Source of the DNA: CAZSPL01 sp964608735
GTDB lineage: Bacteria > JAJVIF01 > JAPKYR01 > CAZSPL01
DNA length: 35,150 nucleotides
Direction of reading: 5' to 3'
Assembly (NCBI GenBank): GCA_964608735.1
Contig: CAZSPL010000010.1
Location: forward strand, 1 to 35,150
Position numbers and translations under genes: made by a program. Below the pieces are notes generated by a model that saw only the letters and a list, made by a program, of their open reading frames with translations, had not been told where the DNA came from and did not search any database. This document shows, piece after piece, positions 1 to 8,648 of the stretch (positions are counted from its first letter, which is position 1; each line of letters opens with the position of its first letter).

Positions 1-74
1 CGCTCATGGCACTACGAGTTATCGTATATCTTCGAGCGAAACAGGTGACTGTCCCTACTTTTCCCGGGTTCTGG

Positions 75-80
75 TATAAT
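75..80 (+). promoter_or_regulatory. Extended -10 promoter of the purC-like gene
   Basis: TATAAT preceded by TGG gives a TGnTATAAT extended -10 element. No convincing -35 is visible about 17 bases upstream, as is common for extended -10 promoters. The expected transcription start falls at about base 86, which is the first ATG of the downstream gene, so the message may be leaderless. Confidence 0.55.
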
Positions 81-85
81 CCGGC

Positions 86-1453
86 ATGTTGTTAAGCAGT
101 CCATTGAGAAAGCGCATGGTGACGCGAATGGGAAAGCCTCTGAAGATCGACCTTTCCATTTTATCGGGTAAACCGTTCAAGACCGGTTCGGTGCAGGACC
201 ATTTCAGGATCGAAATCGACGGCAAGGGATACATCCTGTGCAAAACCACCGAGTCCGGGTCGGTATTCGATATCGGTACGATATTCTCGGTGCCGGATAG
301 CGGCGTGAATCGCACTGTCATACGCCATATCATCTACACCAACCTGCGTAAGCCGGAGACATGGCAAAACCTCGCCCGGTCGGATTTTGAGCGATGCTAC
401 AGCGATGCGAGCATCCTCGACGAACTGATGAACCACGAACAATTCACCGACATGAAACGAAGCGGCGTGGCGACGCATCATATAGGGATGGTCGACGCGA
501 AGAGCGGGATTGTCCATGCCGAGGGTTTTCCCGATGCAATCTCCGACCTCGTGTTGATAGAGGAATTTCCCGTTTACAAGCCGGTACACTTCGGGCTGAT
601 GGGGAATTACGGGTGGGACTATCATGAATATATGGTCGCCGAGCGGAAGATACTCGTGCTCGAGCATATACTGCGACTCGGTTTGCCGGGGGGGTCATCG
701 CTGCTCAAACGATATGCCGCGGCGCTGGAAGAAGGAGCGGGTAAGGCTGAGGAATTCATCAAGTCGATGGGGCTTACGAAGGCGCCGGAACCATGGGGTT
801 CGCTCGATGACATGACTTATGACTGCACTACCAAATACGAGCCGGAAGACCGCCACCTGGCATGGCAGGAAACGATTCACCTCAGCGGAGTACCGGCGGA
901 TGTTTTCGGGAAAGCGGTTCGCACGATTATTTATTGCACGGTATACATAGCGAAATTTTTCAACGAACTCGGTTTCAGGTTGTGGGATGTCAAATGGGAA
1001 ATCGCCGTCGACGGCGACAGGATTTATGTCGTCGACACCATCGACCCGGATTCGATACGTATCACCGGGGAAACGATTTGCGACGGCAGGCGATGTTTCA
1101 TCCACTTCAACAAGCAGGCGATACGCGATTACTACAGGCTGATACACGGTGGATGGGTCGAGTCGTTGAACCAGGCCAAGAAGCTCGCGAAGACCGATTC
1201 GCGAGGAAGGGATTTCATCGAGATCTACGGGGAAGGCGTGAAGGAGGGGAGATACCCGGCGATACCGGACACCGACCCGGGATTCCAGGAGATTCAATCG
1301 CGTAAGTATGCGCTGATGGTCGAGCCGTTTATCAAGAACAAGCCCGTGTCGTCAATCGAAGGTGAGCGCATCGAATTGATGAAGAAAGAGATTGAGTTTT
1401 ACCGTAAATCCGGCAAGCTGAATGAATTCCTGAAGCTGAATTCGGTGGAATAG
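86..1453 (+). CDS. PurC-like (SAICAR synthetase family) protein, divergent and enlarged
   Basis: The 455-residue protein resembles phosphoribosylaminoimidazole-succinocarboxamide synthase (PurC), the ATP-dependent enzyme joining CAIR and aspartate in purine synthesis. Recognisable parts are a KTGSVQD segment (32-38) and SVFDIGTIF (59-67) in the N-terminal nucleotide-binding half, a DVKWE segment (301-305), DTIDPDSIRI (317-326), which matches the PurC D-x-I-x-PDS-x-R signature, and FNKQAIRDYY (341-350). It is far longer than the usual 240-300 residues, with a large insert around 100-250 and a C-terminal extension. The start could be ATG 86, directly under the -10 box, or ATG 116, which has a weak AGAAAG ahead of it. 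It converges on purB, the next pathway step. Family membership is fairly secure; true PurC activity is inferred. Confidence 0.7.
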   Translation: MLLSSPLRKRMVTRMGKPLKIDLSILSGKPFKTGSVQDHFRIEIDGKGYILCKTTESGSVFDIGTIFSVPDSGVNRTVIRHIIYTNLRKPETWQNLARSDFERCYSDASILDELMNHEQFTDMKRSGVATHHIGMVDAKSGIVHAEGFPDAISDLVLIEEFPVYKPVHFGLMGNYGWDYHEYMVAERKILVLEHILRLGLPGGSSLLKRYAAALEEGAGKAEEFIKSMGLTKAPEPWGSLDDMTYDCTTKYEPEDRHLAWQETIHLSGVPADVFGKAVRTIIYCTVYIAKFFNELGFRLWDVKWEIAVDGDRIYVVDTIDPDSIRITGETICDGRRCFIHFNKQAIRDYYRLIHGGWVESLNQAKKLAKTDSRGRDFIEIYGEGVKEGRYPAIPDTDPGFQEIQSRKYALMVEPFIKNKPVSSIEGERIELMKKEIEFYRKSGKLNEFLKLNSVE

Positions 1454-1475
1454 GAAAAATCACAAGCGGGGTTAT

Positions 1476-2752
1476 CTATTTTTCGGATAGACCAAGCCGG
1501 TCGAAAATCTCATCGATATGTTCAAGAAACTGGTCAGGGCTTGTGAGGCGGTTTATATCATCCCTCGAAAGATACTTCGCAATCTCGTCATCTTCGAGCA
1601 GTAAATCCTTGAACATCTTGCCCTCGTCGAGCGCTTTGTGTCCCAGTTTCTGCACGATTCCATATGCGAAATCCCTGGTCAGGCCGCGGTCGGTAAGGGC
1701 GAGCAGTATCCGCTGGCTGTATACCACGCCGCGAGAGATGTCCATATTGGCGCGCATCCGCTCGGGGTAAACTTCCATCCCGTCCACGATATAAGTAAAC
1801 ACCTTGAGCATATAATCGAGCAGGATCGTGCCGTCCGGGAAGATTATCCGTTCCGCCGACGAGTGGCTTATGTCGCGCTCGTGCCATAGCGGCATGTTCT
1901 CAAATGCCGCCTGCGCATAGCCCCTGATGACCCTTGCCAGTCCGGACATACGCTCGCTTCGCATTGGATTGCGTTTATGCGGCATCGCCGACGAACCCTT
2001 CTGCCCCTTTCGGAACGGCTCGAGCACTTCACCCACTTCGGTACGCGCGAGATGCCTCACTTCGGTGGCGAATTTTTCGATCGACGACGCGCATATCGCG
2101 ACGGCGGCGGCATATTCGGCATAGCGGTCGCGCTGAATCACCTGGTTCGATATCGGGGCCGGTTTCAGTCCGAGGATTTCGAGCGCGCGGGCTTCGATTG
2201 CCGGCCCGAGGTGGGCATATGTTCCCACGGCGCCGGAGATCTTCCCCACCCGCACCGTTTCTTTCGCTCGTTCGAGCCGCTCCCTGTCGCGCTTAAGTTC
2301 CTCGTGCCAGACGGCCAGCTTGAGGCCGAAGGTTATCGGCCCATCATCACGGTGTGTTTCAGCTCGATGGCGCGCCTTCGTACCGCGTCGATGAGTTTGT
2401 CCAGCTTGTCGAGAAGCAGGTCGGCGGCAGCGATGAGTTGAAGCGCGAACGACGTGTCGAGGATATCGGAGGATGTCATCCCGACGTGGATGTGTCTCGA
2501 TGCCGGGCCGACATTCTCCGCCACGGCGTTCAGGAGCGCAATCGTCTCATGGTCGACCGTCTGTTCGATTTCCATGATACGTTCGAGCTTAAAACCCGCT
2601 TTCGAGCTTATTTCATTCCAGTCCTCTTCGGGGATATTGCCCGCTTCGAAGCGCGCCTTGCATACCGCGAGCTCGACATCGAGCTGTACGCGGAATCTGT
2701 TTTCATCATCCCAGATTTTCCCCATCTCGGGGTTTGTGTATCGTTCGATCAT
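1476..2752 (-). pseudogene. purB: Adenylosuccinate lyase, broken by a deletion and frameshift
   Basis: Adenylosuccinate lyase splits SAICAR and adenylosuccinate in purine synthesis. The N-terminal part (2752 down to 2333, 139 residues) carries VDHETIALL and HIHVGMTSSD and ends at ...HTVMMGR followed by a stop. The rest of the protein resumes in another frame with ITFGLKLAVWHEELKRDRER and contains the fumarase-superfamily signature GSSAMPHKRNP. The missing stretch is the conserved (S/T)HGxxAEP motif that holds the catalytic His (His141 in Bacillus PurB). The reading is consistent with loss of exactly 25 bases around 2337-2341. The ATG at 2752 overlaps the stop of the upstream deacetylase gene by four bases, so the genes are coupled. 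It is either a true pseudogene or an assembly error. Confidence 0.85.
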
Positions 2753-3540
2753 TTTGCGGCCTCAGTTGTGGTTTCCTCATCGGCGCGGACTCTCGCGAGG
2801 TCCTCGATAAGCTCCCCGACAGTGACGAATTCATATCCCTTATCCCTCAGCGATTCGATGATCGTCGCGAGGGAGCCTCTCGTTCCCGCCGACAGGTCAT
2901 GCATCGTGAGGATGCTTCCCGGCTTGACGTGCGAAAGGACACGATCCTGAACGAGCGACGGCGAACTGGTGTCCCAATCCTTCGGGTCGACATCCCACAG
3001 CGCGAGGGTCATCCCTGCGTCGTTTACATATTCGAGCAATTCATCATTATAAGCGCGATATGGCGGGCGGAATACGGTTGGATAGACATTAGTTGCCTGG
3101 TAGATGACCTCGGTAGCATGATCGACCTGGTAGATCATTGTCGCGCGGTCCACTTTTGTGAGCATTTTATGCGAGTATGAATGGTTGCCAATTTCATTTC
3201 CCTCATCGGCGACGCGCTTTGCGATGTCGGGGAATTTCTCGACCTGCCAGCCCACCATGAAGAAAGTGGCTTTCACGCCGTACGCGCCGAGAATATCGAG
3301 AATATCGTTCGTAGCCTGGAACGGTCCGTCATCGAAGCCGAGAGCGACCTTTTTCTCGTCCCGCGGGCCGTTCAGGATGATGCTCACGCCCGTTGTATCA
3401 AAGCTCAGCCACGGGCCGGTGCCGTAGGCCCCGATATAGTCGAGTTCGTCGTGTTCGGATACCGACGAATAAGCCGGTGCCGGAAGGGCGACTATGATTC
3501 CAAGTAACAGCGGGATAATCAGTTTATACAGCTTGTTCAT
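2749..3540 (-). CDS. Secreted polysaccharide deacetylase (NodB domain)
   Basis: The 263-residue protein belongs to carbohydrate esterase family 4, metal-dependent deacetylases of N-acetylated glycans such as peptidoglycan. A signal peptide or anchor covers residues 1-25 (hydrophobic 8-20, then APAYSS). All NodB motifs are visible: FDDGP (69-73) with the catalytic Asp, HSYSH (120-124) with the two metal His, RPPYR (158-162), DVDPKDW (183-189) and MHD (213-215) with the final His. The set is complete, so it is probably active, acting in the periplasm on the cell wall. AGGA lies five bases before the ATG. It follows ksgA by 55 bases and overlaps purB by four, implying one transcript. The substrate cannot be told from sequence. 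Confidence 0.88.
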   Translation of the reverse strand: MNKLYKLIIPLLLGIIVALPAPAYSSVSEHDELDYIGAYGTGPWLSFDTTGVSIILNGPRDEKKVALGFDDGPFQATNDILDILGAYGVKATFFMVGWQVEKFPDIAKRVADEGNEIGNHSYSHKMLTKVDRATMIYQVDHATEVIYQATNVYPTVFRPPYRAYNDELLEYVNDAGMTLALWDVDPKDWDTSSPSLVQDRVLSHVKPGSILTMHDLSAGTRGSLATIIESLRDKGYEFVTVGELIEDLARVRADEETTTEAAK

Positions 3541-3595
3541 AATTCCTGAACACGCTTCCCCAGTTCACCATCCGCAAGTTCATGATACTTGCAGG

Positions 3596-4486
3596 TCAAT
3601 CCTTTGGCAAATCGTCATCGTCCGGAAGCACCCGCGCGTTTAGCCTGAGGTACAATTCGGCGAGCCGGTCGGCGTGAATCTCCTCCGCCCGGGTATCCCT
3701 TACGCCGCCGATGGCTTCAATCTCCTCGATGAGGACATCCTGTTCTTTCCGGGTGCTCAGCCCCATGTTCTGCCGGAGATTGTTGAACAGGCTTTTACGC
3801 CGCATGGCGAATGCCGCCTTGACGAAAGCCCCGTAGGCCGGGATATGTTCGTGGCTTATAAGGTGGTCGGGGCGATGTCTCAGCCGGACGAAGACCGAAT
3901 CGACGTTCGGCTTGGGAATAAAGCCCCCGGCGGGAACGTCGAATAGCCGTTCGATAGTGCAGAATGTCTGAACCATGGCCGAGATGCGCCCGTAATCACC
4001 GGCTTCCGGACTGCTGCTGGCTTTCACCCCGACTTCCTTCTGGATAAGGAAATGGGAATGCTCGTAAGGCGTGTCGGTGGTGGCAGTTCGTATCAGAATC
4101 TGGGTCGAGATGTTGTAAGGAAGGTTGCCGCATACTTTTACGGTCTTGTCTGCATGGCTCAGATATGCGTCGGTGAAGAGCCCGAGGTCGACTTCGAGGA
4201 AATCCCGGTGCAGGATAGTGCAGTTTTTAATTTCGGCATTGAGAATATCGCAAAGGCTTTCGTCGATCTCGAACGCTACGACTTCGGCGGCCGCCGCAAG
4301 GTGTCTTGTAAGCGAGCCGAGCCCAGCGCCGATTTCGATGACGAGGTCGCCTTCTCGCGGGTCGATTGCTTCGACCATCCTCTGAATATGACCATCGGAA
4401 ATAAGAAATACCTGCCCGAGGGATTTTTTGGGCCTGATATTGTACTTCTTAATCAGCCGTTTAGTATAAGCTCCGGTGTCACCCAT
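3596..4486 (-). CDS. rsmA: 16S rRNA dimethyladenosine transferase RsmA/KsgA
   Basis: RsmA dimethylates two adjacent adenines in the 3'-terminal hairpin of 16S rRNA using S-adenosylmethionine, a late 30S maturation step. The protein shows KKSLGQVFL (20-28), the SAM-binding EIGAGLGSLT (51-60), an acidic FEID at the end of the second strand (72-75) and the catalytic NLPYNIS (121-127). The C-terminal half is the usual helical domain. I chose the ATG at 4486, giving 296 residues and the typical N-terminus; an ATG at 4546 is in frame but lies upstream of the predicted promoter. There is no clear Shine-Dalgarno sequence. It heads the minus-strand unit with the deacetylase and purB. Confidence 0.93.
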   Translation of the reverse strand: MGDTGAYTKRLIKKYNIRPKKSLGQVFLISDGHIQRMVEAIDPREGDLVIEIGAGLGSLTRHLAAAAEVVAFEIDESLCDILNAEIKNCTILHRDFLEVDLGLFTDAYLSHADKTVKVCGNLPYNISTQILIRTATTDTPYEHSHFLIQKEVGVKASSSPEAGDYGRISAMVQTFCTIERLFDVPAGGFIPKPNVDSVFVRLRHRPDHLISHEHIPAYGAFVKAAFAMRRKSLFNNLRQNMGLSTRKEQDVLIEEIEAIGGVRDTRAEEIHADRLAELYLRLNARVLPDDDDLPKD

Positions 4487-4502
4487 ATCTGATAAACGCG
4501 AA

Positions 4503-4531
4503 ATACTAACTTCAAATGCATAATAAAGCAA
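4503..4531 (-). promoter_or_regulatory. Promoter of ksgA
   Basis: On the minus strand TTGCTT (4531-4526) and TAGTAT (4508-4503) are separated by 17 bases. The predicted transcription start gives a leader of about 10 bases before ATG 4486. It lies almost back to back with the divergent promoter of the lipoprotein gene. Confidence 0.55.
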
Positions 4532-4539
4532 GCAAGGCT

Positions 4540-4569
4540 TTGACATTTACCAATATTATTGATTATAAT
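4540..4569 (+). promoter_or_regulatory. Sigma-70-type promoter of the lipoprotein gene
   Basis: TTGACA (4540-4545) and TATAAT (4564-4569) are both perfect consensus hexamers separated by 18 bases. The predicted start near 4576 excludes the upstream in-frame ATG at 4516 and supports ATG 4603 as the gene start. Confidence 0.8.
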
Positions 4570-4602
4570 CAACTGTTTTTATATAATGAACAGGATAAAG
4601 CA

Positions 4603-5178
4603 ATGCGTCCAGTTATTGTCAGTATAATTTGGTTACTATCAGTATTTGTTACTTGTGTAACAGGATGCGGCAATCCTCATCCGGGCCTGCTGATGTATGA
4701 CGATGGAGAGATGGACGATTCGAGGCATATTACCAATAATGGCTACGCGACAAAATTCACCATTCCGAAGGGGGAGTGGGAGATAAAGGCCGTCAGGTTC
4801 TTTGCCATCCGGAAAGGCTCGCCGGATGTACACGACAAACGGATCAGGATGTATATCTGCGAAGGGGAGAATGCCGATCGCGTGCTGGCTGAAAAGAGCG
4901 TACCGATGGACCTGGTTGACACCAATACCGCCAAGTGGAGGATAATCGACCTGGATGTGCCGCTGTATCATACCGGTGATTTCTGGGTCATCATAGATCC
5001 CGATAGCTCCGAAAAGGAAGGGATGTTCCTGGGGTCTGACAGCAGCAATCAGGTCTCACACTCGAAGATGGGAAAACCGGGCACATTGAGCGACCTTGAG
5101 TCGGTCTACGACTGGATGATACGGGTCGATTTAAAGGAAGCCGTAGAGGAAACCAAAAGCGACAAAGACGGTGAATAA
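4603..5178 (+). CDS. Small predicted lipoprotein of unknown function
   Basis: The 191-residue protein begins with a lipoprotein signal peptide (residues 1-21, lipobox VTGC), so it should be lipidated at the Cys and held in the outer or inner membrane. The mature part is a single hydrophilic domain with alternating strands and conserved-looking aromatic residues, ending in a charged tail (EETKSDKDGE). I do not recognise a family. An AGGA sits before the ATG, and a consensus promoter lies just upstream. The longer frame from 4516 would put 29 residues in front of the signal peptide and is unlikely. It stands alone between ksgA (divergent) and the CoA-ligase-like gene, which has its own start region. 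Confidence 0.75.
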   Translation: MRPVIVSIIWLLSVFVTCVTGCGNPHPGLLMYDDGEMDDSRHITNNGYATKFTIPKGEWEIKAVRFFAIRKGSPDVHDKRIRMYICEGENADRVLAEKSVPMDLVDTNTAKWRIIDLDVPLYHTGDFWVIIDPDSSEKEGMFLGSDSSNQVSHSKMGKPGTLSDLESVYDWMIRVDLKEAVEETKSDKDGE

Positions 5179-5184
5179 CCGCAG

Positions 5185-5200
5185 GTAAAATATATTTTAC
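5185..5200. repeat. 16-bp perfect AT-rich palindrome
   Basis: GTAAAATATATTTTAC is a perfect 8+8 inverted repeat in the 53-base gap before the CoA-ligase-like gene. It has no T-tract typical of a terminator. It could be an operator or part of the promoter; no clear -35 partner is visible. Confidence 0.5.
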
Positions 5201-5231
5201 TACTTTTAATCCAAGCCTGAGGGGAGAAATA

Positions 5232-7706
5232 ATGGCTGGAAAGAAAAAAACGTCAGCAAGCAAGAAGATGAAAACCGGGGGAACCGCGCCGAAGAAAAAG
5301 GAGCCGAAGCGGCCCGTGAAGAAAGCTTCCCAGAAACCCGCGAAGAAGACGGTAAAGAAGGCCAAACCGGCTCCCGTTAAGAAAAAGGTTACTGCCGGGA
5401 AAGCGCCCGCGAAGAAAAAAACCGCCAAGAAACCGGCCATGAAGAAACCGTCCCCAAAGAAACCCGCCCCGAAGAAAGTCCCTGCCGGGAAAGTCGCGGC
5501 GAAGCGTCCGGTTGCCGTAAAAGCGGCCGTAGCGAAGTCGAAAAAGGCGAAAACTCCTCCACGGGCAAAAGCCGCGAAGAAATCCGCAAAGGGTAAATCC
5601 GAAGGGCTCGACCTGTTTTTCTACCCGAACACAATAGCGGTAATCGGCGCGAGCGATGCAGAAGGCAAGCCCGGGAGCGTTATAATGCAGGCGCTCCTCG
5701 AAGGCGGGTACAAAGGGCAAGTGGTTCCGGTATGCCCCGGGAAAAAGACGATATTCGAGCAGAAGCCATACGCCACGGTAGACAAGGTGCCCGGGAATGT
5801 CGACCTGGCGATTATCGTATCGAAGAAGGAAGCCACGAAGGCGGTTATCGGGCAATGCCTGAAGAAGAAGGTCAAGGCGCTGCTTCTCGCGGCTCACGAT
5901 TACGCATCCGGCTCGGATAAAGACATGAATGAGCTTAACGCGCAGCTTGCGAAACACAAGGTGCAGCTTTTCGGCCCCGGATGGACCGGGCTTCTAAACC
6001 AGGACAATGGGCTCAACATCTTCACCAATCCTCCTTCGTTAATACCTCCCGACGCGAAGAACTGCTTCATCTCATTCTCCGACATCGGGGCCGCGCTGAT
6101 TCAGAAAGCCGCGGAAACGGGGCTTGGAATCGGCAAGTATGTCGGCGCCGGGGTGAAGAACAATGTCGACGAGAATGCGATTATCGAATACTGTGCGAAA
6201 AACAAGCATATCGACCATATACTCCTGTACATCGACCACTTCGCGGATGCCCATCGTTTCACCGAGATCTGCCGGGAAGTGTCGAAAGCAAAACCGATCA
6301 TCGCGCTGAAGCCGTCGGTGCCGCTCGATGACTCTTCCCCCGATGGGTCGGGCGTACCACCGGGAGCGATACGCGTCGTGGATAACCTTGTCTGGGACAA
6401 GAGCGGCGTCATCGCCTGCGATAATTTCTCCGAGTTCTTCTCGGTCGCGCTTGCGTTGAACAAGATGCAGGTTCCCGCGGGCGGGAATGTGGGCATTGTC
6501 GCGATGGGCACCGGGCCCGGCCAGGTTGCGAAGGATAACTGCCTGAAGCTCGGCCTCGAAGTGCCGCCGCTGCAGCCCAAGGTTGCCGCTTCGCTGAAGA
6601 AATCCCTTCACAGGGGCGGGCATAGGGACAACCCGGTTGAAGTGCCGCTCGTGGACGGGGTTAAGGGATACGGCGACGCATTGCTCGCCCTTGTGAAAGA
6701 ACCCACGATAGACATCATAATCGCCATCTACACGCCGCAGGAGCAAGCGGAGGATATGGCAATCGCTAAGGTCATCGCGAAATCGTGGACAGATATGAAG
6801 TCCAAGCGCAAAGTGCCCAAGCTTGTGTACCCGGTATGGATGGGCGATAGTGAAGCCGCCGCGTCCGAGGCACTGGGCTTGATGCGCGAGAAGGGGATGC
6901 CTGTATTCGCATACCCGGTCGAAGCGGCAAGCGCCGCGGCGGGGCTTGCGGGCTATAAATGGTGGCTGGAGGCTCCAAGGGAAACCATCGCGACCTTTGA
7001 TGCCGATCGCCAGAAGGCGGATAAGATAATTTCGAAGGCCCTGTCGGACAAACGCGACTACCTCGATGACACCGAGGGGCAGGCGCTCTTGAATTGCTAC
7101 GGTATACCCACGGTGACCACGGTCGTCACCGGCAGCATCGTCGCCGCCAAGAAGCATGCCGCCAAGATGGGATATCCGCTCGCGGTGAAAGCCACATCGC
7201 CGGGGCTCATCAACCGATACGAGATGAAAGCTGTGGTGCTCGATGTGGATACCGATCGCGAGATGGTGAATGCATATCAGCGTATCGAGGCACAGCTCGC
7301 TAAAAAATGGAATAAGCCGTTCAGGATTATGCTTCAGCCAATGGTCAAGCCCGGAAGGGACCTTATGCTGAGGGCGGTGCGTTACCCGAATTACGGCCCT
7401 GTGCTGATGTTCGGGCACGGCGGGCCGATTTCGGAAACAAACGCATCCATAGGCTTCAAGCTGATTCCCCTGACTGGCCAGGATGCCCTCGACATCATCG
7501 AGGACTCGGTTCTCCGCACGATGCTCAAGCCAACCCACGGCCGCGAAGGCGTGGATATCGAGAGGCTGGCTAAAATCCTGTCCCGGTTCAGCCAGATGGT
7601 CGTGGCCCACGAGGGGATAATCACCGCCGAGATAAACCCGTACCGGGCTTTCCCCGGCAAGGAATCGATTGTTCTCGACCAGCATTTCCGGATCGCCGCG
7701 TCATGA
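5232..7706 (+). CDS. ADP-forming acyl-CoA synthetase-like protein with lysine-rich N-terminal tail
   Basis: The 824-residue protein starts with about 123 residues made almost only of Lys, Pro and Ala in AKKP-type repeats, like histone H1 tails. After it come a CoA-binding Rossmann domain (AVIGASD at 136-142), two flavodoxin-like ligase domains and an ATP-grasp domain from about 600 to the end (KATSPGL, FGHGGPISE, AEINPY). This is the domain order of single-chain ADP-forming acetyl-CoA synthetases. The SHTGALAG motif holding the phospho-histidine is replaced by SGVPPGAI, and GPNCLG by GPGWTG, so classic phosphoryl transfer is doubtful. GGGGAG precedes the ATG. It may be a regulatory or re-purposed homologue, perhaps nucleic-acid-associated through the tail; both ideas are inference. 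Confidence 0.85.
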   Translation: MAGKKKTSASKKMKTGGTAPKKKEPKRPVKKASQKPAKKTVKKAKPAPVKKKVTAGKAPAKKKTAKKPAMKKPSPKKPAPKKVPAGKVAAKRPVAVKAAVAKSKKAKTPPRAKAAKKSAKGKSEGLDLFFYPNTIAVIGASDAEGKPGSVIMQALLEGGYKGQVVPVCPGKKTIFEQKPYATVDKVPGNVDLAIIVSKKEATKAVIGQCLKKKVKALLLAAHDYASGSDKDMNELNAQLAKHKVQLFGPGWTGLLNQDNGLNIFTNPPSLIPPDAKNCFISFSDIGAALIQKAAETGLGIGKYVGAGVKNNVDENAIIEYCAKNKHIDHILLYIDHFADAHRFTEICREVSKAKPIIALKPSVPLDDSSPDGSGVPPGAIRVVDNLVWDKSGVIACDNFSEFFSVALALNKMQVPAGGNVGIVAMGTGPGQVAKDNCLKLGLEVPPLQPKVAASLKKSLHRGGHRDNPVEVPLVDGVKGYGDALLALVKEPTIDIIIAIYTPQEQAEDMAIAKVIAKSWTDMKSKRKVPKLVYPVWMGDSEAAASEALGLMREKGMPVFAYPVEAASAAAGLAGYKWWLEAPRETIATFDADRQKADKIISKALSDKRDYLDDTEGQALLNCYGIPTVTTVVTGSIVAAKKHAAKMGYPLAVKATSPGLINRYEMKAVVLDVDTDREMVNAYQRIEAQLAKKWNKPFRIMLQPMVKPGRDLMLRAVRYPNYGPVLMFGHGGPISETNASIGFKLIPLTGQDALDIIEDSVLRTMLKPTHGREGVDIERLAKILSRFSQMVVAHEGIITAEINPYRAFPGKESIVLDQHFRIAAS

Positions 7707-7800
7707 TACGATTACGAACGAACCTTTCCGGCCGCCGTACCGTCGTTAACTCAGGCAGACATTTCCAGGCACGGCGGTGTTGTATTTTAGTGTAAGCGAA

Positions 7801-8646
7801 ATGGCAAGAACATCCGGGCATATCATGGGGATTTCAAGGGCCGCAGTGCTCGCGGTTATCTTGATCCTATCGGTCGTCGTCGCGGGATGCGGGGACGGCG
7901 AGCAGACGGCGGTGGAAATAGACCAGGTCGCGAGCATGGAAAACACGGCGGAATTCAACTCGCCGATACTTACCGAGCGCGATGTGTCCATCCAGGCGCT
8001 GGAGGAACGGCTCAAGGCGTCGCCGGACCGTCCCGACCTCATGTTCGAGTTGATGAACGCGCGGGCGAAGACCGGGGATCTCGAGGGGGCGCTTCAGATG
8101 CTCGAGCCGATAGATGAGAACGGCGATTTGCTGTGGCGCTCGCAGGGGCATATGTTCGCCGGGAAGCTTCTCTATGACGAACTCACGCCGGGCGCGCAGG
8201 GGGAGATGGACAAGGCGCTCGCGGAAAAAGCCGTCAAACAGTTCGAGGTAGCCATCCAGCTCGACCCATCGCCGTCCAACATAGCGGCCTACTGGTATCT
8301 CGGCGACCTTTTATACCGTACCGGCGATACGCAGGGCGCGATAGACAACCTGTCGATCTATCTCATAGTGCAGCCGTATTCATATGATGTCAGGTTGAAA
8401 CTCGCGGAAATCTATCTTACCAGCGGGGACAAGGAGAGGGCAAAGTTTCTCCTCGAAGAGATGAAAGCCGACCCGAATGCCGACCGCCGCGCGAGGGCCG
8501 AGAAACTGTTGAAGAAAACCACGCCGGTAAGCGACGGGCTTAAGAGCGCGGCGCTGGTCCTGCTTGCGCTGGTAGTATTTGCGGCATTACTTATGACGGC
8601 ATTGAAAATACGAAGAAATCTCTTACTCGCTCGAAGGCGGACATAA
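7801..8646 (+). CDS. TPR-repeat lipoprotein with C-terminal membrane helix
   Basis: The 281-residue protein has a lipoprotein signal peptide (lipobox VVAGC, Cys30). Tetratricopeptide-type repeats fill the middle, seen as paired helices such as LEERLKASPDRPDLMFELMN, KQFEVAIQLDPSPSNIAAYW and LSIYLIVQPYSYDVRLKLAE. A hydrophobic helix near the end (LKSAALVLLALVVFAALLM) is followed by a basic tail. TPR arrays usually hold protein complexes together. I chose ATG 7801; GTG 7777 and ATG 7825 are in frame. It starts an operon with the nitrilase gene two bases downstream and the thioredoxin gene after that, hinting at a periplasmic role, possibly protein maturation. Confidence 0.75.
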   Translation: MARTSGHIMGISRAAVLAVILILSVVVAGCGDGEQTAVEIDQVASMENTAEFNSPILTERDVSIQALEERLKASPDRPDLMFELMNARAKTGDLEGALQMLEPIDENGDLLWRSQGHMFAGKLLYDELTPGAQGEMDKALAEKAVKQFEVAIQLDPSPSNIAAYWYLGDLLYRTGDTQGAIDNLSIYLIVQPYSYDVRLKLAEIYLTSGDKERAKFLLEEMKADPNADRRARAEKLLKKTTPVSDGLKSAALVLLALVVFAALLMTALKIRRNLLLARRRT

Positions 8647-8648
8647 CG

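Noticed and set aside
4516..4602. N-terminal extension of the small lipoprotein from ATG 4516
   Set aside because: The consensus promoter lies downstream of that ATG and the signal peptide begins at 4603.
6072..7685. Open frame of 537 codons antisense to the CoA-ligase-like gene
   Set aside because: It lies fully inside a gene with clear domains on the other strand, has a basic, His/Arg-rich shadow composition and no family signature.
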